A DNA stretch of 64,000 nucleotides from Mytilinidion resinicola (GCF_010093595.1 NW_022985447.1:1405523-1469522); one strand, 5' to 3'. Shown: positions 10,242 through 21,531, numbered from the stretch's first letter. Translations and numbers: made by a program. The notes: generated from the letters alone by a model not told the origin.

Positions 10242-11332
10242 ATGCCTAAAGCCAACACTTCAGTCCGGACATCCAACGGAATGTCCGCTATCGGGCGTCG
10301 ATCTTCCGCACGCGTGTCGCCATACCCCTCGCGCGAGGAGGTCCATTCCCATCAAGCAATGGCTCCTACCCTTCGGCAAGCGGACGACAAAGAACTGTTC
10401 GTTGATTCCAATAAGTCCGGAGATGCCGACACAAAGAAGATGGCTATAGAAGCCCCAGATCCAGCCCTTGTCAAGCCAGAAACAACCTTCAATGCATGGG
10501 AATCGGACGATGAAGATACGTTTGTGGACCATGTGGAGTCGAAGGCAATGATGTGGTTTGACGGTAGGATGCTCCCGATCATCGAACCTGAAGACCCCTT
10601 TGCAAAAAAGCCTGTCAAGAAGGAGATCCTGAAGGGCACGCCAGATGATCGTCTCACTCTCAACAATCTGTCAGGCTTCTTCAAGCTTCCGCGGGAAGTC
10701 CGAGACCACATCTATGGCTATGTGGCGGACGGTAGAAAGAAGGATACTGAGTACGTCTACTTACAGACCAATAAGAACGACTAGGTCCGTCTCCCGCCTA
10801 TCTCGCCTCTCTTACAGGTCTCTCAGAGGATACGGGCTGAGTACCTCTCTGTCTACGTCTCGAAGACCGAGTTCGTGCTTGGCCTAGCCTCAGAAGCTAG
10901 TCTGAAGGTCGTTAATGAGTGGCTGAACTTCATCAAGTCAGAGGTCACCGAGCTCAACCAGATGAGCTTCATCCTCCGCAAGCCCGACTGGGACCGCAAA
11001 AACTTCTTTCATGCATCCGACATGGAGGACCACCCAAACTCTCGATATAGCGGCTGGGTGGAGTATTGGGTGGACTTCAAGAAGGGTGTAGCGGACGGCA
11101 ATCTTATCCAGGTTATGGAAGAACCCCTTTACTACCATGAGACGACGTCCCGGGTTATTCGGAACGAGCTCGCTCTCTTCAAGCAATTAGTTGAGCCTTT
11201 GCGTCTCCAGTGGGAGAACGAAACATTGACGACTGAAGACATGAAGAAGTTTATCGAGACCCTCCTGGAGATGCATGGGAATTTCGTGGTATAGAAGATC
11301 AGATATCTCGAATGTACTTCGGGCCTTGGTAG
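10242..11332 (+). pseudogene. F-box/2EXR-like paralog 3, two TAG stops and a terminal frameshift
   Basis: ATG 10242 (Met-Pro-Lys, as in paralogs 2 and 4) opens a frame that runs through the F-box-like core FFKLPREVRDHIYGYVADG to TAG 10782-10784. It continues in frame through PLLQVSQRIRAEYLSVYV, TEFVLGLASEASLKVV and LNQMSFILRKPDW to a second TAG at 11292-11294. In paralog 4 both positions are Gln (CAG) in otherwise matching context, so each stop is a single C-to-T at CpA. After the second stop a 1-nt indel puts the family tail YFGPW in the next frame, ending at 11332. It is closest to paralog 4 and is the best evidence for RIP-like inactivation, because an intact sister lies 900 bp away. Confidence 0.82.
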
Positions 11333-11800
11333 AAGAGTCCAAAATAGGGAGGCTGCGTGAGATATGGCGGTTGGGCATGCCACTGTTCTTTTCAAACTGC
11401 TGGCGATCTAACAGGGCATCTCATATTGTAGGCTGTCCGGGTTGACACCTGGGAGTGGACTCGGGGTATGATTTCCGGACTGATTATGATTGGAGTTTGG
11501 AAAGCATTGGGTGGTAATCGTTCATGGCGTTTGGAAATCTCGGGTAGGCGTTGGTCGTTTTTTATTACGTTTGGAAATGCATCTGAAGAGTGTCAGCATA
11601 TGGTTCCAGATAGCTAAGCTTGGGAGAGATTCTCGTAAAATGAGCTCCGCCAGGGTATGAATGAACAGCTCGTAATATTGCTGCAGACTGCGTGTCACGT
11701 GCTCGGCCCGTGACATTCACTGAGAGATATCTTCTTACGTCTTCCAGCACCCTTTCACCATGCGGAAAGAAAGTGTATCTCCACTTCTGTAACATCGGAA
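11333..11800. other. Spacer between paralogs 3 and 4
   Basis: No gene was found. Around 11480-11580 there are loose repeats of a GGCGTTTGG-like unit, comparable to the minisatellite behind paralog 2. Confidence 0.4.
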
Positions 11801-11828
11801 CCTGTATTTAAATCAACATCAACACTTC
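11801..11828 (+). promoter_or_regulatory. TATA-like core upstream of paralog 4
   Basis: CCTGTATTTAAATCAACATC followed by AACACTTC matches the block upstream of paralog 3. It lies about 390 bp before ATG 12210, leaving a long 5' leader or room for a 5' UTR intron. Confidence 0.6.
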
Positions 11829-12209
11829 TTCCTCCTTTTTGCTCACTCAGACACCACACCTCCCAGGGTTTCCACACAGACACAACCACGCTCACTTCCT
11901 GGTGACCCGACTTGTGTCTTACTCCTTTTCTCCAGTGTCTACTTCAATTAGTAATCCGCACAACAATACGTAACCGAAACCCACCATAGACTGAAGCTTT
12001 CCATCACTACCACGTCTTCCTACTCCACGCCGGCACGCGGGCATTCGATCTCGACGCTTCTCTTGAAAAGCCGTAGAGTGACAGGAGAAGTCATAAAGCA
12101 TCTGGAGAACTCAAAAAGCGTAGCCGGAAGTCACAAAGGGCATCGGAGAAGCCGTGACGAAGCGCCTGATATCGGTACCATCATCCAACCCAAAACCAAG
12201 GCCTGCAAT

Positions 12210-13199
12210 ATGCCTAAGACTCAACCTTCCATCCGCAGTGGCAGCCGTCGCCGAAGTCGTGTAGCACCATATCCACCCCGCGTAGAGAGCCGGTCCAAAA
12301 AAGCGACGGCTTCCAGCCCCTTGGAATCAGTTGGAGAGGATGTGTTTCTCAATCCTAGCGAATCCGGAGACTCCGATGCGAAGATGGCTGCGAGCGCCAA
12401 GAAAGTCAATCCTGCCGACTCAGGAAAGGCCTTTGGCTCCCGGGAGTTGGATGGCGGTGATATGCAGGTGGACGCTTGCGATGCGGTGGAAATCGACCGG
12501 AAGTTTGAGAAGTCGGAGACGCTTATCAAAATTAACGATCTCTCGAGCTTCTTCCAGCTCCCGCGCGAGATCCGTGATCAAATCTACGGATGTGTGGCGG
12601 ATGCGACAAACGATGGCACCCAGTATGTATACCTTCAGGATGGCAACCAGATTCGCCTTCCGACCGTTCCTGCTCTACTTCAGGTTTCTCGACGCATGCG
12701 ATCGGAATACTTCCCGGTCTATGTTGCCAAAACTGAGTTTGTGCTGGGTCTGGCTTCTGAAGCCAGCCTCAAGGTTGTCGACAGATGGCTGGATTTCATC
12801 GCACCCGAAGCCACGGAACTGAATCAGATGAGCCTGATTCTGCGAAACCCTGCCTGGTGCCGCGGCGCTCTGTGGCCCAATGCAGACGTAGATGATCATG
12901 ACGAGGCCTGCTACACCGGCTTCGTAGAATATTGGGTCGACTTCAAGAAGTCTATTGCCGATGGCAATTTGATCCAGGCGGTAGGAGATCAACTCTTCTA
13001 CCATAACCAGACTTCGCAGGTCGTCCGAAATAAACTTCAGCTGTTCCAGCAGATGGCTGAGCAGCTTCGTGTCCAGCGAGCTGCGGAGACATTGACGGTG
13101 GCCGATGTGCGTAGTCTCATCGATGCGCTACTTGGAATGCATGGAAGGTTCCTCGTTCAGGAGGCCCACATCAATCGCCAGAATTTTGGACCATGGTAG
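12210..13199 (+). CDS. F-box/2EXR-like protein, intact paralog 4
   Basis: A single-exon gene of 329 residues and the only intact member of the local family. ATG 12210 is chosen because paralogs 2 and 3 also start Met-Pro-Lys and the open frame upstream has no ATG. The N-terminus (residues 1-60) is basic and Ser/Pro-rich. An acidic linker follows, then the F-box-like/2EXR-like motif FFQLPREIRDQIYGCVAD near residue 112. The C-terminal domain holds PALLQVSRRMRSEYFPVYV, TEFVLGLASEASLKVV, LNQMSLILRNPAW and EYWVDFKK, and ends FGPW. Families with this motif are widespread and mostly uncharacterised in Dothideomycetes; substrate-adaptor function is possible but unproven. The shared promoter core suggests co-regulation with paralog 3 before that copy decayed. 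Confidence 0.8.
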   Translation: MPKTQPSIRSGSRRRSRVAPYPPRVESRSKKATASSPLESVGEDVFLNPSESGDSDAKMAASAKKVNPADSGKAFGSRELDGGDMQVDACDAVEIDRKFEKSETLIKINDLSSFFQLPREIRDQIYGCVADATNDGTQYVYLQDGNQIRLPTVPALLQVSRRMRSEYFPVYVAKTEFVLGLASEASLKVVDRWLDFIAPEATELNQMSLILRNPAWCRGALWPNADVDDHDEACYTGFVEYWVDFKKSIADGNLIQAVGDQLFYHNQTSQVVRNKLQLFQQMAEQLRVQRAAETLTVADVRSLIDALLGMHGRFLVQEAHINRQNFGPW

Positions 13200-13610
13200 G
13201 CGATCTCAGGGGCTGAGGTGAGGGATGGTGAGTGGATCTCGGACTGATGATTGGACTGGGATCCATGTATGATAGGTGACTCGACGTCCTAGACTGGGGC
13301 TATGGTTTGATTACTTGGATTACGATGTTTCAGTAAGGTCCTAAAGCATATGTTGATGGCGTATGGGAATCCAGATTAGGCGTTAGTCCTTTCACAATAC
13401 ATTCTTAGAGGTAGTTTAGCAATGCTAATGTATCTTGCGTAAAACTGATCTTGAAACAACTGCTGGTGAGAAAACTGTGTTAAGTGAAAGACAGCACATC
13501 TGCCACACTGAAATAGAGTGTCAATCTGATCGAAAAGACTTAGAGTAGTGGAGGCAACTTGAGGGTATTTGTACTTGTCGTAGCTCGTGATTACCTATCT
13601 ATTTGCATGT
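13200..13610. other. Intergenic spacer
   Basis: No gene, repeat or clear signal was seen between the convergent ends of the F-box-like paralog and the 2OG oxygenase. Confidence 0.4.
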
Positions 13611-14910
13611 CTATTCAGCTTTCACATCGCTAAGATCGTACGTTGCCGCTAGCCTTCGGTTCAAATGATCTCGTGCCGTGATAGCCTCGTCCGCATCTCC
13701 CGTACCGCCTCCGTAGCCAACTTTGCGCTTCTGATTCTCGCCTTCTGCGCTATGAAACCCTTTCACTTTCTCACTAGGCACAGGCACCAAGCGAGCTTCA
13801 TCAAGAGGATGGCAAAAGTACGCGATACTGTACCGGTCTTCGCTAGATTTGCCTTCCTCTGGCTGAGGGAAGATGACGCGATGGACAGTGCTTCTCAGAA
13901 GTCCATTCGTCCAATAAGAGAGTGCATCTCCGATATTGACAAGTATAGGTGGATTGGGATCGGAAGTTGGATTCACGGGAACAGGTGCCCATTCGTTTGA
14001 CGTAGTGAGAATTTCCAAGCCAGGCTGAGATGGAAGCTGGAAGAGGAGCGTAACGCTTCCGTAATCTGAGTGGGCGCCTGCTCGGATATCGGTCTGTTCC
14101 GGTGGCGATGGCACGGAGGGGTACTACCCCAGTCAGCAAACTTCAATCTAGTGAAGATGTCGTGTAAGGCAGTCGTACGTATAACAAACGCAATATACTT
14201 CCAGACGGCCCTTTGGTTTTGTCGTGTCGGTCAGAGAACCACTTATCCCCACCCTCCGCAGAAGGAATTTCCAGGCCGGCAGCAAAGAGGTCCATGATCT
14301 TATTGCATAGATCGTGGCACTGATCAATGAATTGAGAGATCCGATATTCTCCTTCTACGAGAGGTGCCGGAAGTGGCTGGTTGGCTTTACCGCTGCTGAA
14401 CTCGCCGATATTGAAGGCTCTACTAAAGTTTAGATATGGACTGGTGATGGAATTATCAGCATGCTAACTCTTTGAAGTCTCCTCTCTGCCGACGAGTCAG
14501 TCTGTGGGGTTGTACGAGATGTATTCAAGATAGGTCAAGATGGTAGCTAGATTGAAGTACCTGCTGATGTGCTGGATCGAGTGTCTCAGTATGCATTGAC
14601 AGCCATCCTCGATTCTTCCCTGACGTGCTCGAGTTGATAGAGCATGTTGCTTTCACTTCCGTTGGCGATTGGAAGAATGTGCGCGACTGAGGCACTCAGC
14701 ATTGGATACCGCCCACTTAGACACAAAACGTAGCCCTACTAGGTCAAACATAGCCTGTATATCTGCTGGAGGTACGCCGATATCATGGTTCTTGACGAAG
14801 ACAAAGCCGAATGTTGACGCGGCGTCAAGAATGTCTCTTGCGGTCTCTGGTGAGGGAGAGGATATGTCAATGACGGGAAGATCCGTACTGCTGGTTGCCA
14901 CAGCCGCCAT
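13611..14910 (-). CDS. 2-oxoglutarate/Fe(II)-dependent oxygenase (isopenicillin N synthase-like)
   Basis: Five exons, 355 residues: 14740-14910, 14561-14686, 14469-14485 (a 17-nt microexon), 14179-14419 and 13611-14123. All introns are GT-AG and the summed length keeps the frame. The N-terminal DIOX_N region has LPVIDISS and FGFVFVKNHDI. The middle has NRGWLSMHTETLDP, GDFKEAFNIGEF and GGDKWFSDRHD. The C-terminal 2OG-FeII domain has the iron ligands His and Asp in AGAHSDYGSVTLLF, the distal His in STVHRVIFP and the 2OG-binding Arg and Ser in DRYSIAYFCHP. Such enzymes oxidise small metabolites; the substrate cannot be told. It is divergent from MKT1 with a 302-bp shared promoter. The ATG at 14910 is chosen because it directly precedes the conserved N-terminus; an upstream in-frame extension is less likely. 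Confidence 0.9.
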
Positions 14911-15212
14911 GTTGATTATCTTAAGGATCGAGAAATAGCTAAGTCGTCGTGTTAAGGTTATCGCGGAACTGCACGTGAAGAACATATGGGCAGACTAGCG
15001 CATTTGGTTTCTTCGGTCGGCCGTAGAATTCCGAGCTCAACCTCAACCTCAATTCTGGGTGGACGCGTCGCAAACACACCTGCCAAACCGCAAACACTGA
15101 CCATTATTGTCGCATCCCAAAGGCATTGAGGTGGCCTCTGTTTGCAGGAGCTGCCGGTCTCCTTCATCATACCATCACCGTCCTCGGTCCTTTCCCCCGC
15201 CCGACATCCACC
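14911..15212. promoter_or_regulatory. Shared promoter of the 2OG oxygenase and MKT1
   Basis: A 302-bp divergent intergenic region. No specific operator was recognised. Confidence 0.4.
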
Positions 15213-17671
15213 ATGATCCGCGACTTCGACAACTGGAACACCAGTCTGAGTGAGGTCGCAGCGCTGGACGAGTTTGCCAATTGTACTATTGCTATAGAGG
15301 CAGCAGACTATATCACCAATCATCTCCGCAATCACTCATGCAAGGAACCGCTTATCCTAGCCCTCGGCGGCCTCCCCTTTGGCATAAAACATCGCGTTGA
15401 GTCGGACCTGGAGAAATTCAAGGCCTTCCGCATTCAGCCTATCTTCGTATTCAGCGGTCTTGAATTTGGCGAGAAGGAAGACGTCTTTCGCTTGTCTGAG
15501 ATTGCTGCTGAGGTCAACGAGCAAGCCTGGGACTTGTACGATAAACATCAGGCCGAACTTGCTGTTGCGAAATTTGGGGAGTCAAGTAAGATGACAAGAT
15601 ATGCTACCTGTGGATTCGCATGGCTGATATCGGCATAGCTTCCATCAAAGCAGAGGATCTGTTTCGCGCTCTCCAATCTATCTTATACGAGCACAAGATT
15701 CCTTTCCAGGTTGCGCCATACAGCGCCTGGGCTCAGGTATGCTTTCTTCTTACTTACTCACCTGCTACAGCATGCTGACTCTTCTGCAGCTAGCCTATCT
15801 CGAAAAGCACTGCCGTAATAGAATCCATGCCATTGCTGGCTCCTCCGAACTCCTCCTCTTCGATTGCGATAAATTCATAACTGGCTTTGATTTCCTTAAC
15901 GGACAGGCGAGATGGATCAAGCGGGACAAGTGCATCTCAGATTTGAAGAGATTCACTGGCAATGGCGAAATCTCCGGCGACATGTTCGTTGATGCGTGTA
16001 TGCTGTCAGGGACCCATTTTCTCCCAACTCTGCCGCAGCTGAACCACGGCAATGCTCGCGTCAAACAACCTAAGCCACACAGTGCGATTGAGATGATGAT
16101 GATGGGTCCTGTTCGCAGTGGAATTGCTGTGTGCCTCCAATACCAGGACGAGCCGAGCTTTCAGGCGATCAATTATCTCGACAAGTACCGAAAGACGCGC
16201 ATGGCTGTGAAGCATCACCCGATTCTCACTGACCAGGGAAAAATCGAACCCTTAGATTCTGGCAATGTGCCAAACGACGTGCACGCATTCATCGGTCAGC
16301 GCTTACCCGACGAAATCTACTACTATCTATCCAAGGGCCTCATCGGGCCGAGGGTGCTGAACTGGCGGACGTCGGGGGAAATCGTCGAGCTGAAACCATT
16401 GGATGGCGGTGACTCGGATGAATATCGCAAGCTCGTCAGCGTTAAGCTTACACCGATGCGTACGACTGCAATCTCATTGCTCTCGTATTCCCTACATCGA
16501 TTCTACCAGCATAACGACATAAACCTGACGTGCTACTTTGACGATGGACAAGGCGGAAGGCATACTAATAGCATTAGTATGCAAGATCTGACCGACCCTA
16601 AGCCGTTGGTTGAGAAATGGAACGTCAAGACTGAAGTATTCAAAGATGAGACGGCTAAATACAAAGGTGGCCTCATTGGAAAAGCCATCCTGAGCCTCAG
16701 AGATGCACAATTCGGCAGCAAAACAATCACAGCGAGGAATCTAAAAAACGTAAGTTTAAGAAGTCAACACTAAGCCATTTTCTGACAACGCTTAGCTCCT
16801 ATCGACGAATGACGAGATTCTTTCCAACGCGGTTTGGCGATTTTTTCACTTGAGAGGCTACATCGATAGCAGTCACAAGCTGACTCCTTGGGGGGAGGTG
16901 CTCGCAACGACCATTGCAGCACTCGAGGGCAACACCGAGCTCGAAGAGGCCGCAACTATCGCCGTCGAACTTGCGCGCCTTGATCTCCTCAATGCTCGAG
17001 AAATGTTCCGGTATGGAGGTGCCCCTATGCGAGGTGAAGGTGAGTATCCAATCCAAGAGGCCCCAGAAACGCAACTAATATGCTGCAGTGGTTGACAAGC
17101 GGAACAATCTACTTGTCTCCCGCGTTGCTTGCCTTGGCAATCTACGCCATAAGCCCATCGGATTCACTGGACCACTCAGTAGACATGTGCTTGCATATCA
17201 TTCGATGACTACCGCTGTTCGTAGCAGTCTCCGTGATCTTGCTGAAGTCAGCCTCACGTCGATATTGCTGAGCGGCGATGCAAAGCGCCCGCTATCTGAT
17301 CCTTACCAGCTTGGCATGGGGTAAGACTCGCCTAGTCCATATGATGAAGATGAAAATGACGTTGCTAACTTTCGCGCAGGCTTCCCTTCCTGCTACCGAA
17401 TACTTGCGCACTTGGGATCGCGGTCAAGTCTTACCTCGACGAGCTTCTAGGTAAGAACAATATGGACCCTACTGCAGACGAAACCAAGGCTATGGTCAAG
17501 GGTGACCTTGTGGCGCGCTACTTCCCTCAATGCCTGGATATCGTGGAAGATCTGGGGACCGCATTCAAACTCTGGGACGCCGTATATGCCGGCATCAAGT
17601 CTGCCGGTGATCTCGTCAAAGACAAGCAGGTCTGGAATGAGACCAACGAGTGGCTGGCCGCCAGGCGCTAA
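15213..17671 (+). CDS. MKT1: Mkt1-like XPG-family post-transcriptional regulator
   Basis: Six exons, 732 residues: 15213-15585, 15639-15736, 15790-16749, 16796-17039, 17089-17320 and 17380-17671; the total length keeps the frame. The N-terminal half is an XPG/FEN-like nuclease fold (N region: ALGGLPFGIKHRVESDLEKF, FVFSGLEFG; internal region: VAPYSAWAQLAYLEKH, IAGSSELLLFDCDKFI, DMFVDACMLSG). The C-terminal half matches the Mkt1-specific domains (AVWRFFHLRGYIDSSHKLTP, VSRVACLGNLRHKPIGF, GIAVKSYLDELL). In yeast, Mkt1 works with Pbp1 in the cytoplasm and controls stability and translation of selected mRNAs. The start MIRDFDNW agrees with the usual Mkt1 N-terminus. The gene appears intact and ordinary, in contrast to its neighbours. 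Confidence 0.9.
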
Positions 17672-18433
17672 GCTCTCGTTTACATTCTCATCTTTCCCTT
17701 GCTTTTCCATCACCAAAAGCTGCATCGATTTGTGATAGGGGGTACGACTATATCAGGCGCATGTCCGGAAAAGTTCAGGGACTTCGGGATTTATCGACAC
17801 AGATGAGGGAGGTGAGTTGCCAATGGCGAGTTTACTTCGTCATTTGGATAGATGGGATGCATGCTGTTCTGCAAAGGGAAGGGTTAAGGTGAGTATGGCC
17901 TGGTCAGTAAAGAATCAATGGTGACGCCGGCGGGCTCTCGCAACGGGCTAGGTAGTTGGCAATTAAAATAGTAACGGGTATTGCGACTCGATTAACCTTT
18001 CGGATTTGTCCTGTAGGTGCAAAATTCTCAAAAGTCATCGCTCAAATTCTCCAATCAGTCAAAGTTCGCAGTCACGTGCCACTCTGCGCCAAGTCAAGGG
18101 TCGCAGCCACGTTTTGGGACACAACGTCGACTACCGTTGCTGGGATTTGGTCACTGCCCGCACCAAGTCACTCTGAGATTTCGAATTCATATCCTTGTCC
18201 CGTCACGTCACGTCGAAAATTAGGTTCGGTGTCAGTTCTGAGAAGTTGCTATGGAGGTGAGGCACAGGTGAGGGCAAACGCTTGTACGTGAACACTATCC
18301 AGGAGACTGTTCTAACGCGACTATGTTAGTCTTCATCTGGTTTTGTTCCTGGGTTCTTACAGTCGCTGGACTCACGCCCTATGGGAGAATCATTGGCCAT
18401 GTGGCTCAGTCTCGGTCTGGGAAGGTAACGTGC
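17672..18433. other. Intergenic region downstream of MKT1
   Basis: Only short open frames without recognisable domains were seen; there is no supported gene, although decayed remnants cannot be excluded. Confidence 0.4.
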
Positions 18434-19520
18434 TCAGCGTTTCTTTGGGTGATCGTTCGTTTTTTCCTCGTATTTTTCGACGACTTCGCCGCGTTCTTTG
18501 AGGGTATATTTACCTTCGTCTCTAGCCGCATTAACCCAACCGTCCAATTCTAAGACTCGATCAATTAGAAGCGATCGATAGTCCAGGAATCCTTTCTGTT
18601 TGGAATCCTTGAAGTTGTCCCAAGTAGAATTGAGGAAAAGGCGCAGAATCCACTTCAACGGTATAAAGATATGACCCCTATTCTTGGATTCTTCCTCGGC
18701 TGAGGACCGATGGATGGCCCGACCCAATAGCAATACTGTTGCGTCACACCACCAAGTGCAAAAAACTCCCACGAGTCCCCTGATTCAACAACAGGTTGTC
18801 TTACGAAGACTTCCCTCTCGTCAGTACTAAATCCTCCACAGATCTTGTGGAAGCTATGAGCAACCTCATGGCAGAGGTTGATTGCTATCTTGAAGTTGAG
18901 CTTCAGCCTCTGGTCGCTAGTTAACCGCTTCCTGTGTGCCAGCAGGAGAGATCGCTTATGGTATACGTTCAAGCCTATTACGGGGTGCTCGGGCGATCCG
19001 GTCGGAGTGCCTCGAAAACCTCAAACTAGTTTATCACTTAGCAGACCCTTGTCTCTCATCACTAGGAGCCTCACGTGGGTTTTGTTTCTGAACGAGCAAC
19101 CGCGCTTATGCTTGCCCTGCCCAGAACGCGAACATAGTTCTGCTGTCAAGGAGATCGAGGTACTTACATGCCACTTCCTTTGGTGACAGTCCTGTATACT
19201 CCTCCGGGATCAGTTCTTTGTACGCCTCTACGCTCTTTACTCAGAATTCCTGTAGCCCCTCGTGCCGGATGAGCTTTGTTGCGAGACGGAACGAGAGAAG
19301 CATCATCTTCCACAAGATGTCCAACTCCGCTTCGCTAGCTACGTCGTTTGTGAAGATAGGCCCGTCTAACTCGTCCGTCACATTTACTTCATTAACGCCG
19401 AGGCGCCAGTTGCTTCGTCGGAACATGGGGTCGATCTCGTTGTCCAGCGACTCGCTTGGCTCCACCGGTGGGACTGGCCCGGTCATGCCGTGTGCTAGAA
19501 GCGATTATTGAGGATCGGCC
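18434..19520 (-). pseudogene. Decayed HExxH (zinc metallopeptidase-like) gene
   Basis: Read on the minus strand, the pieces occur in a sensible order. First is PMFRRSNWRLGVNEVNVTDE with LLSFRLATKLIRHEGLQEF, then a TGA, SVEAYKELIPEEYTGLSPKE, and FRNKTHVRLL. A second TGA follows before FRGTPTGSPEHPVIGLNVYH, LNFKIAINLCHEVAHSFHKI (a zinc-binding HEVAH motif), and DEREVFVRQPVVESGDSWEF with FALGG. After this the frame shifts, and IFIPLKWILRLF continues in another frame to 18434. The HExxH motif followed by an E-rich and SWE-F-GG block resembles an uncharacterised fungal family of putative zinc-dependent hydrolases. At least two stops and one frameshift mean it is not expressed as a full protein. 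Confidence 0.55.
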
Positions 19521-19857
19521 CAAGGAAAGGGAGCAGCTGCTGTTGTGAACGCTTCTTGCTCATGAATGGATTTGGGTGCGTTGCTTGAGAGACGTTGAGG
19601 TGCATGTTGGCGGGTGGATTGAGCCTCTGCAGACTTGGGTTGCTGGGATCAGCTTTCGAGAAAGTGTTTCTGACTGTTGAATACTAGTGTAAGGGGAGAA
19701 TACATGCGTGTACAAGGTAAGCAAATTTGAAAGTACATACAATATCAAAGACTTATCCCATTTGTGTTTTACAATGAATGCTAACTTCTATCTCCTAGTC
19801 GGCTGTAATTGGTCGATAGGCATTAGATGCACAATGCGCCAAGAAAGGCATACTAGG
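19521..19857. other. Sequence left of the inversion breakpoint
   Basis: No gene was recognised. It is joined at about 19857/19858 to the truncated end of the permease N-terminal half. The open frame that crosses the junction reads on from the permease for about 20 non-homologous residues and stops at 19795. Confidence 0.5.
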
Positions 19858-20913
19858 TTGAACGGCAATGACCCATGGCGGGACGCTCCCGAGCTCCGGG
19901 TCGTTGAAGGGGACAAGCACGCTGATCGCGAGGGCTCTGAACACGTAGAATATCACGATCCGCCAGAAGATCCGCTTGACGGTCTTGGGAACATTCTTAC
20001 GAGGGTCGACGGCCTCACCGGCCGCCACTGCCATCATTTCAACGCCGCCATACGAGAAGGCGGCGTACATGAGAGTGGACAACAGGCCTAGGAAGCGGCC
20101 TGTGTTGCCACTTGCCACAACCTCTTTCATTGCTGGGCCAGGATTGTACCAATATCGGAAGCCAAAACGATCACCAGCAGGGCTGCCACCAAGGTCCTCA
20201 ATGAAGGCCGTGATCAAGAGACCAACGATTGTCACAATCTTTATAGCTGCAAAGATAAACTCGGCTTCGCCATATATGGACACGGCGAAGATGTTCAAAG
20301 AGACAGCGACCACGATGATGATGCTGATCCACGCGGCAGGGTTGATTTCGTCGTTCCAGAACTGTACCAGTACAGCGGTGGCGGATATTTCGGTGCAAAT
20401 AGCGAGTGCGGAGGGATACCAGTTGTTCCAACCTACTGCAAAGCCCGTAGCCGGGTCGACGTAGCGAGAGCAGTACTGAGGAATGGCTCCAGGGAGAGGT
20501 AACCAGGTCGTCATTTCCACCAAGCACATCATCATGGCATAGACGGCCGCTCCGGTGATGGAATATCCGAGGATGACCGAAAGAGGGCCTGACTGCGCTA
20601 AAGCTCCACCGATACCGAGGAATAAAGCAGTGCCGATGGCCCCTCCGAGCGCCATGAGCTGAAGATGGCGGGACTTGAGACTATTAGGGGGCTTTTAACA
20701 CTGGTGATTGAGATGGCAAGCATGATAGTATGGATCCACGTACCCTCTTTGGACATATCCGAGCTCTTTAGCCGTCGCAACATTCCCATATAGATCAACT
20801 GCCTCTCCAAACACTGCGGTGGTGGCCGTTTGTTCCTCAATGCGGACGCTCGCACCATCTTCAAGTATATGCTTGCTGTCTGTGGCAATGTCGCTCCCCT
20901 TTTCGACGCTCAT
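19795..20913 (-). pseudogene. Amino-acid permease (APC/YAT family), N-terminal half
   Basis: Exons are 20744-20913 and 19795-20690 region ending its first part at 20680 (intron 20681-20743, GT-AG, phase 2, restoring YVQRG-LKSRHLQLMALGG). The start is ATG 20913 (MSVEKGSD). Hallmarks of the fungal amino-acid permease family are LKSRHLQLMALGGAIGTALF, LPLPGAIPQYCSRYVDPATG, VGWNNWYPSALAICTEISAT, IKIVTIVGLL, FRYWYNPGP, AFSYGGVEMMAVAAGEAVDP and FWRIVIFYV. About seven membrane segments are encoded, then homology ends abruptly after PPWVIAVQ at about 19858. The missing C-terminal half lies on the opposite strand at 23421-24096. The protein would be truncated and non-functional. It is divergent from the dialkylglycine decarboxylase-like gene. 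Confidence 0.85.
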
Positions 20914-21531
20914 CTTGAAAGAGCGGTTGATAGTAGAGATGGTGGTACTTGAGAAACGAATGCGGCCAGAAATAATAATCAAGCTATATTTTGAGGAGTA
21001 GCATGAGGACTGACTTCATATACAGCAGGCCGCGGTGATTTCAACATACTCCAGTACGCGCGCGGGCTAGACCGACGGAGTACACACCCGACGGAGGCCC
21101 GAGTATCTGCCAATTGCATCCCGGCAACTATCGCGAAGACTGCTTACTATCGTCGAACTAGTCGATAGGACAAAATCAGTGTGAATCTGGAACGGATATA
21201 TTTTTGAGTGGTGATAAGGTTAATCGTGCCGCACGAGTTTGCCGCGGCCAATAGTACTACACAAGTTTCCCGCGGCTAATCGTATTGGTGCTGTGGAAGT
21301 TTCCAGCGGGAAACCTCTTTGGACTGCTACAAAAATGATTGCTCTCGACAATGCAACAGCTTTATGCTAACCCGGCTTTTCTTTATTCCAACGGAGCTTG
21401 GAAAAATTACTCCCACGTGAGTCTATCGTCTCCTATAACCCCTGTCCAAGCCGTTCTACTCTTCTCCACAGGGCGAATAAGCTGGCACTGAACGTTTTTC
21501 CCAGTTTCGAGAGTTGGTCTGAGAATTCAAG
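20914..21531. promoter_or_regulatory. Divergent promoter with repeated sites between permease and decarboxylase-like genes
   Basis: 618 bp. CCGACGGAG occurs twice, at 21072-21080 and 21088-21096 (16-bp spacing). A second motif, AGTTTCCCGCGGCTAAT-like, occurs three times at 21236, 21264 and 21298: the first copy has GCCGCGGCCAAT, which includes a CCAAT box, and the third is shortened to CCAGCGGG. CGG/CCG triplets are typical of Zn2Cys6 regulators, so these may have been control sites for the permease/decarboxylase pair. Confidence 0.5.
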
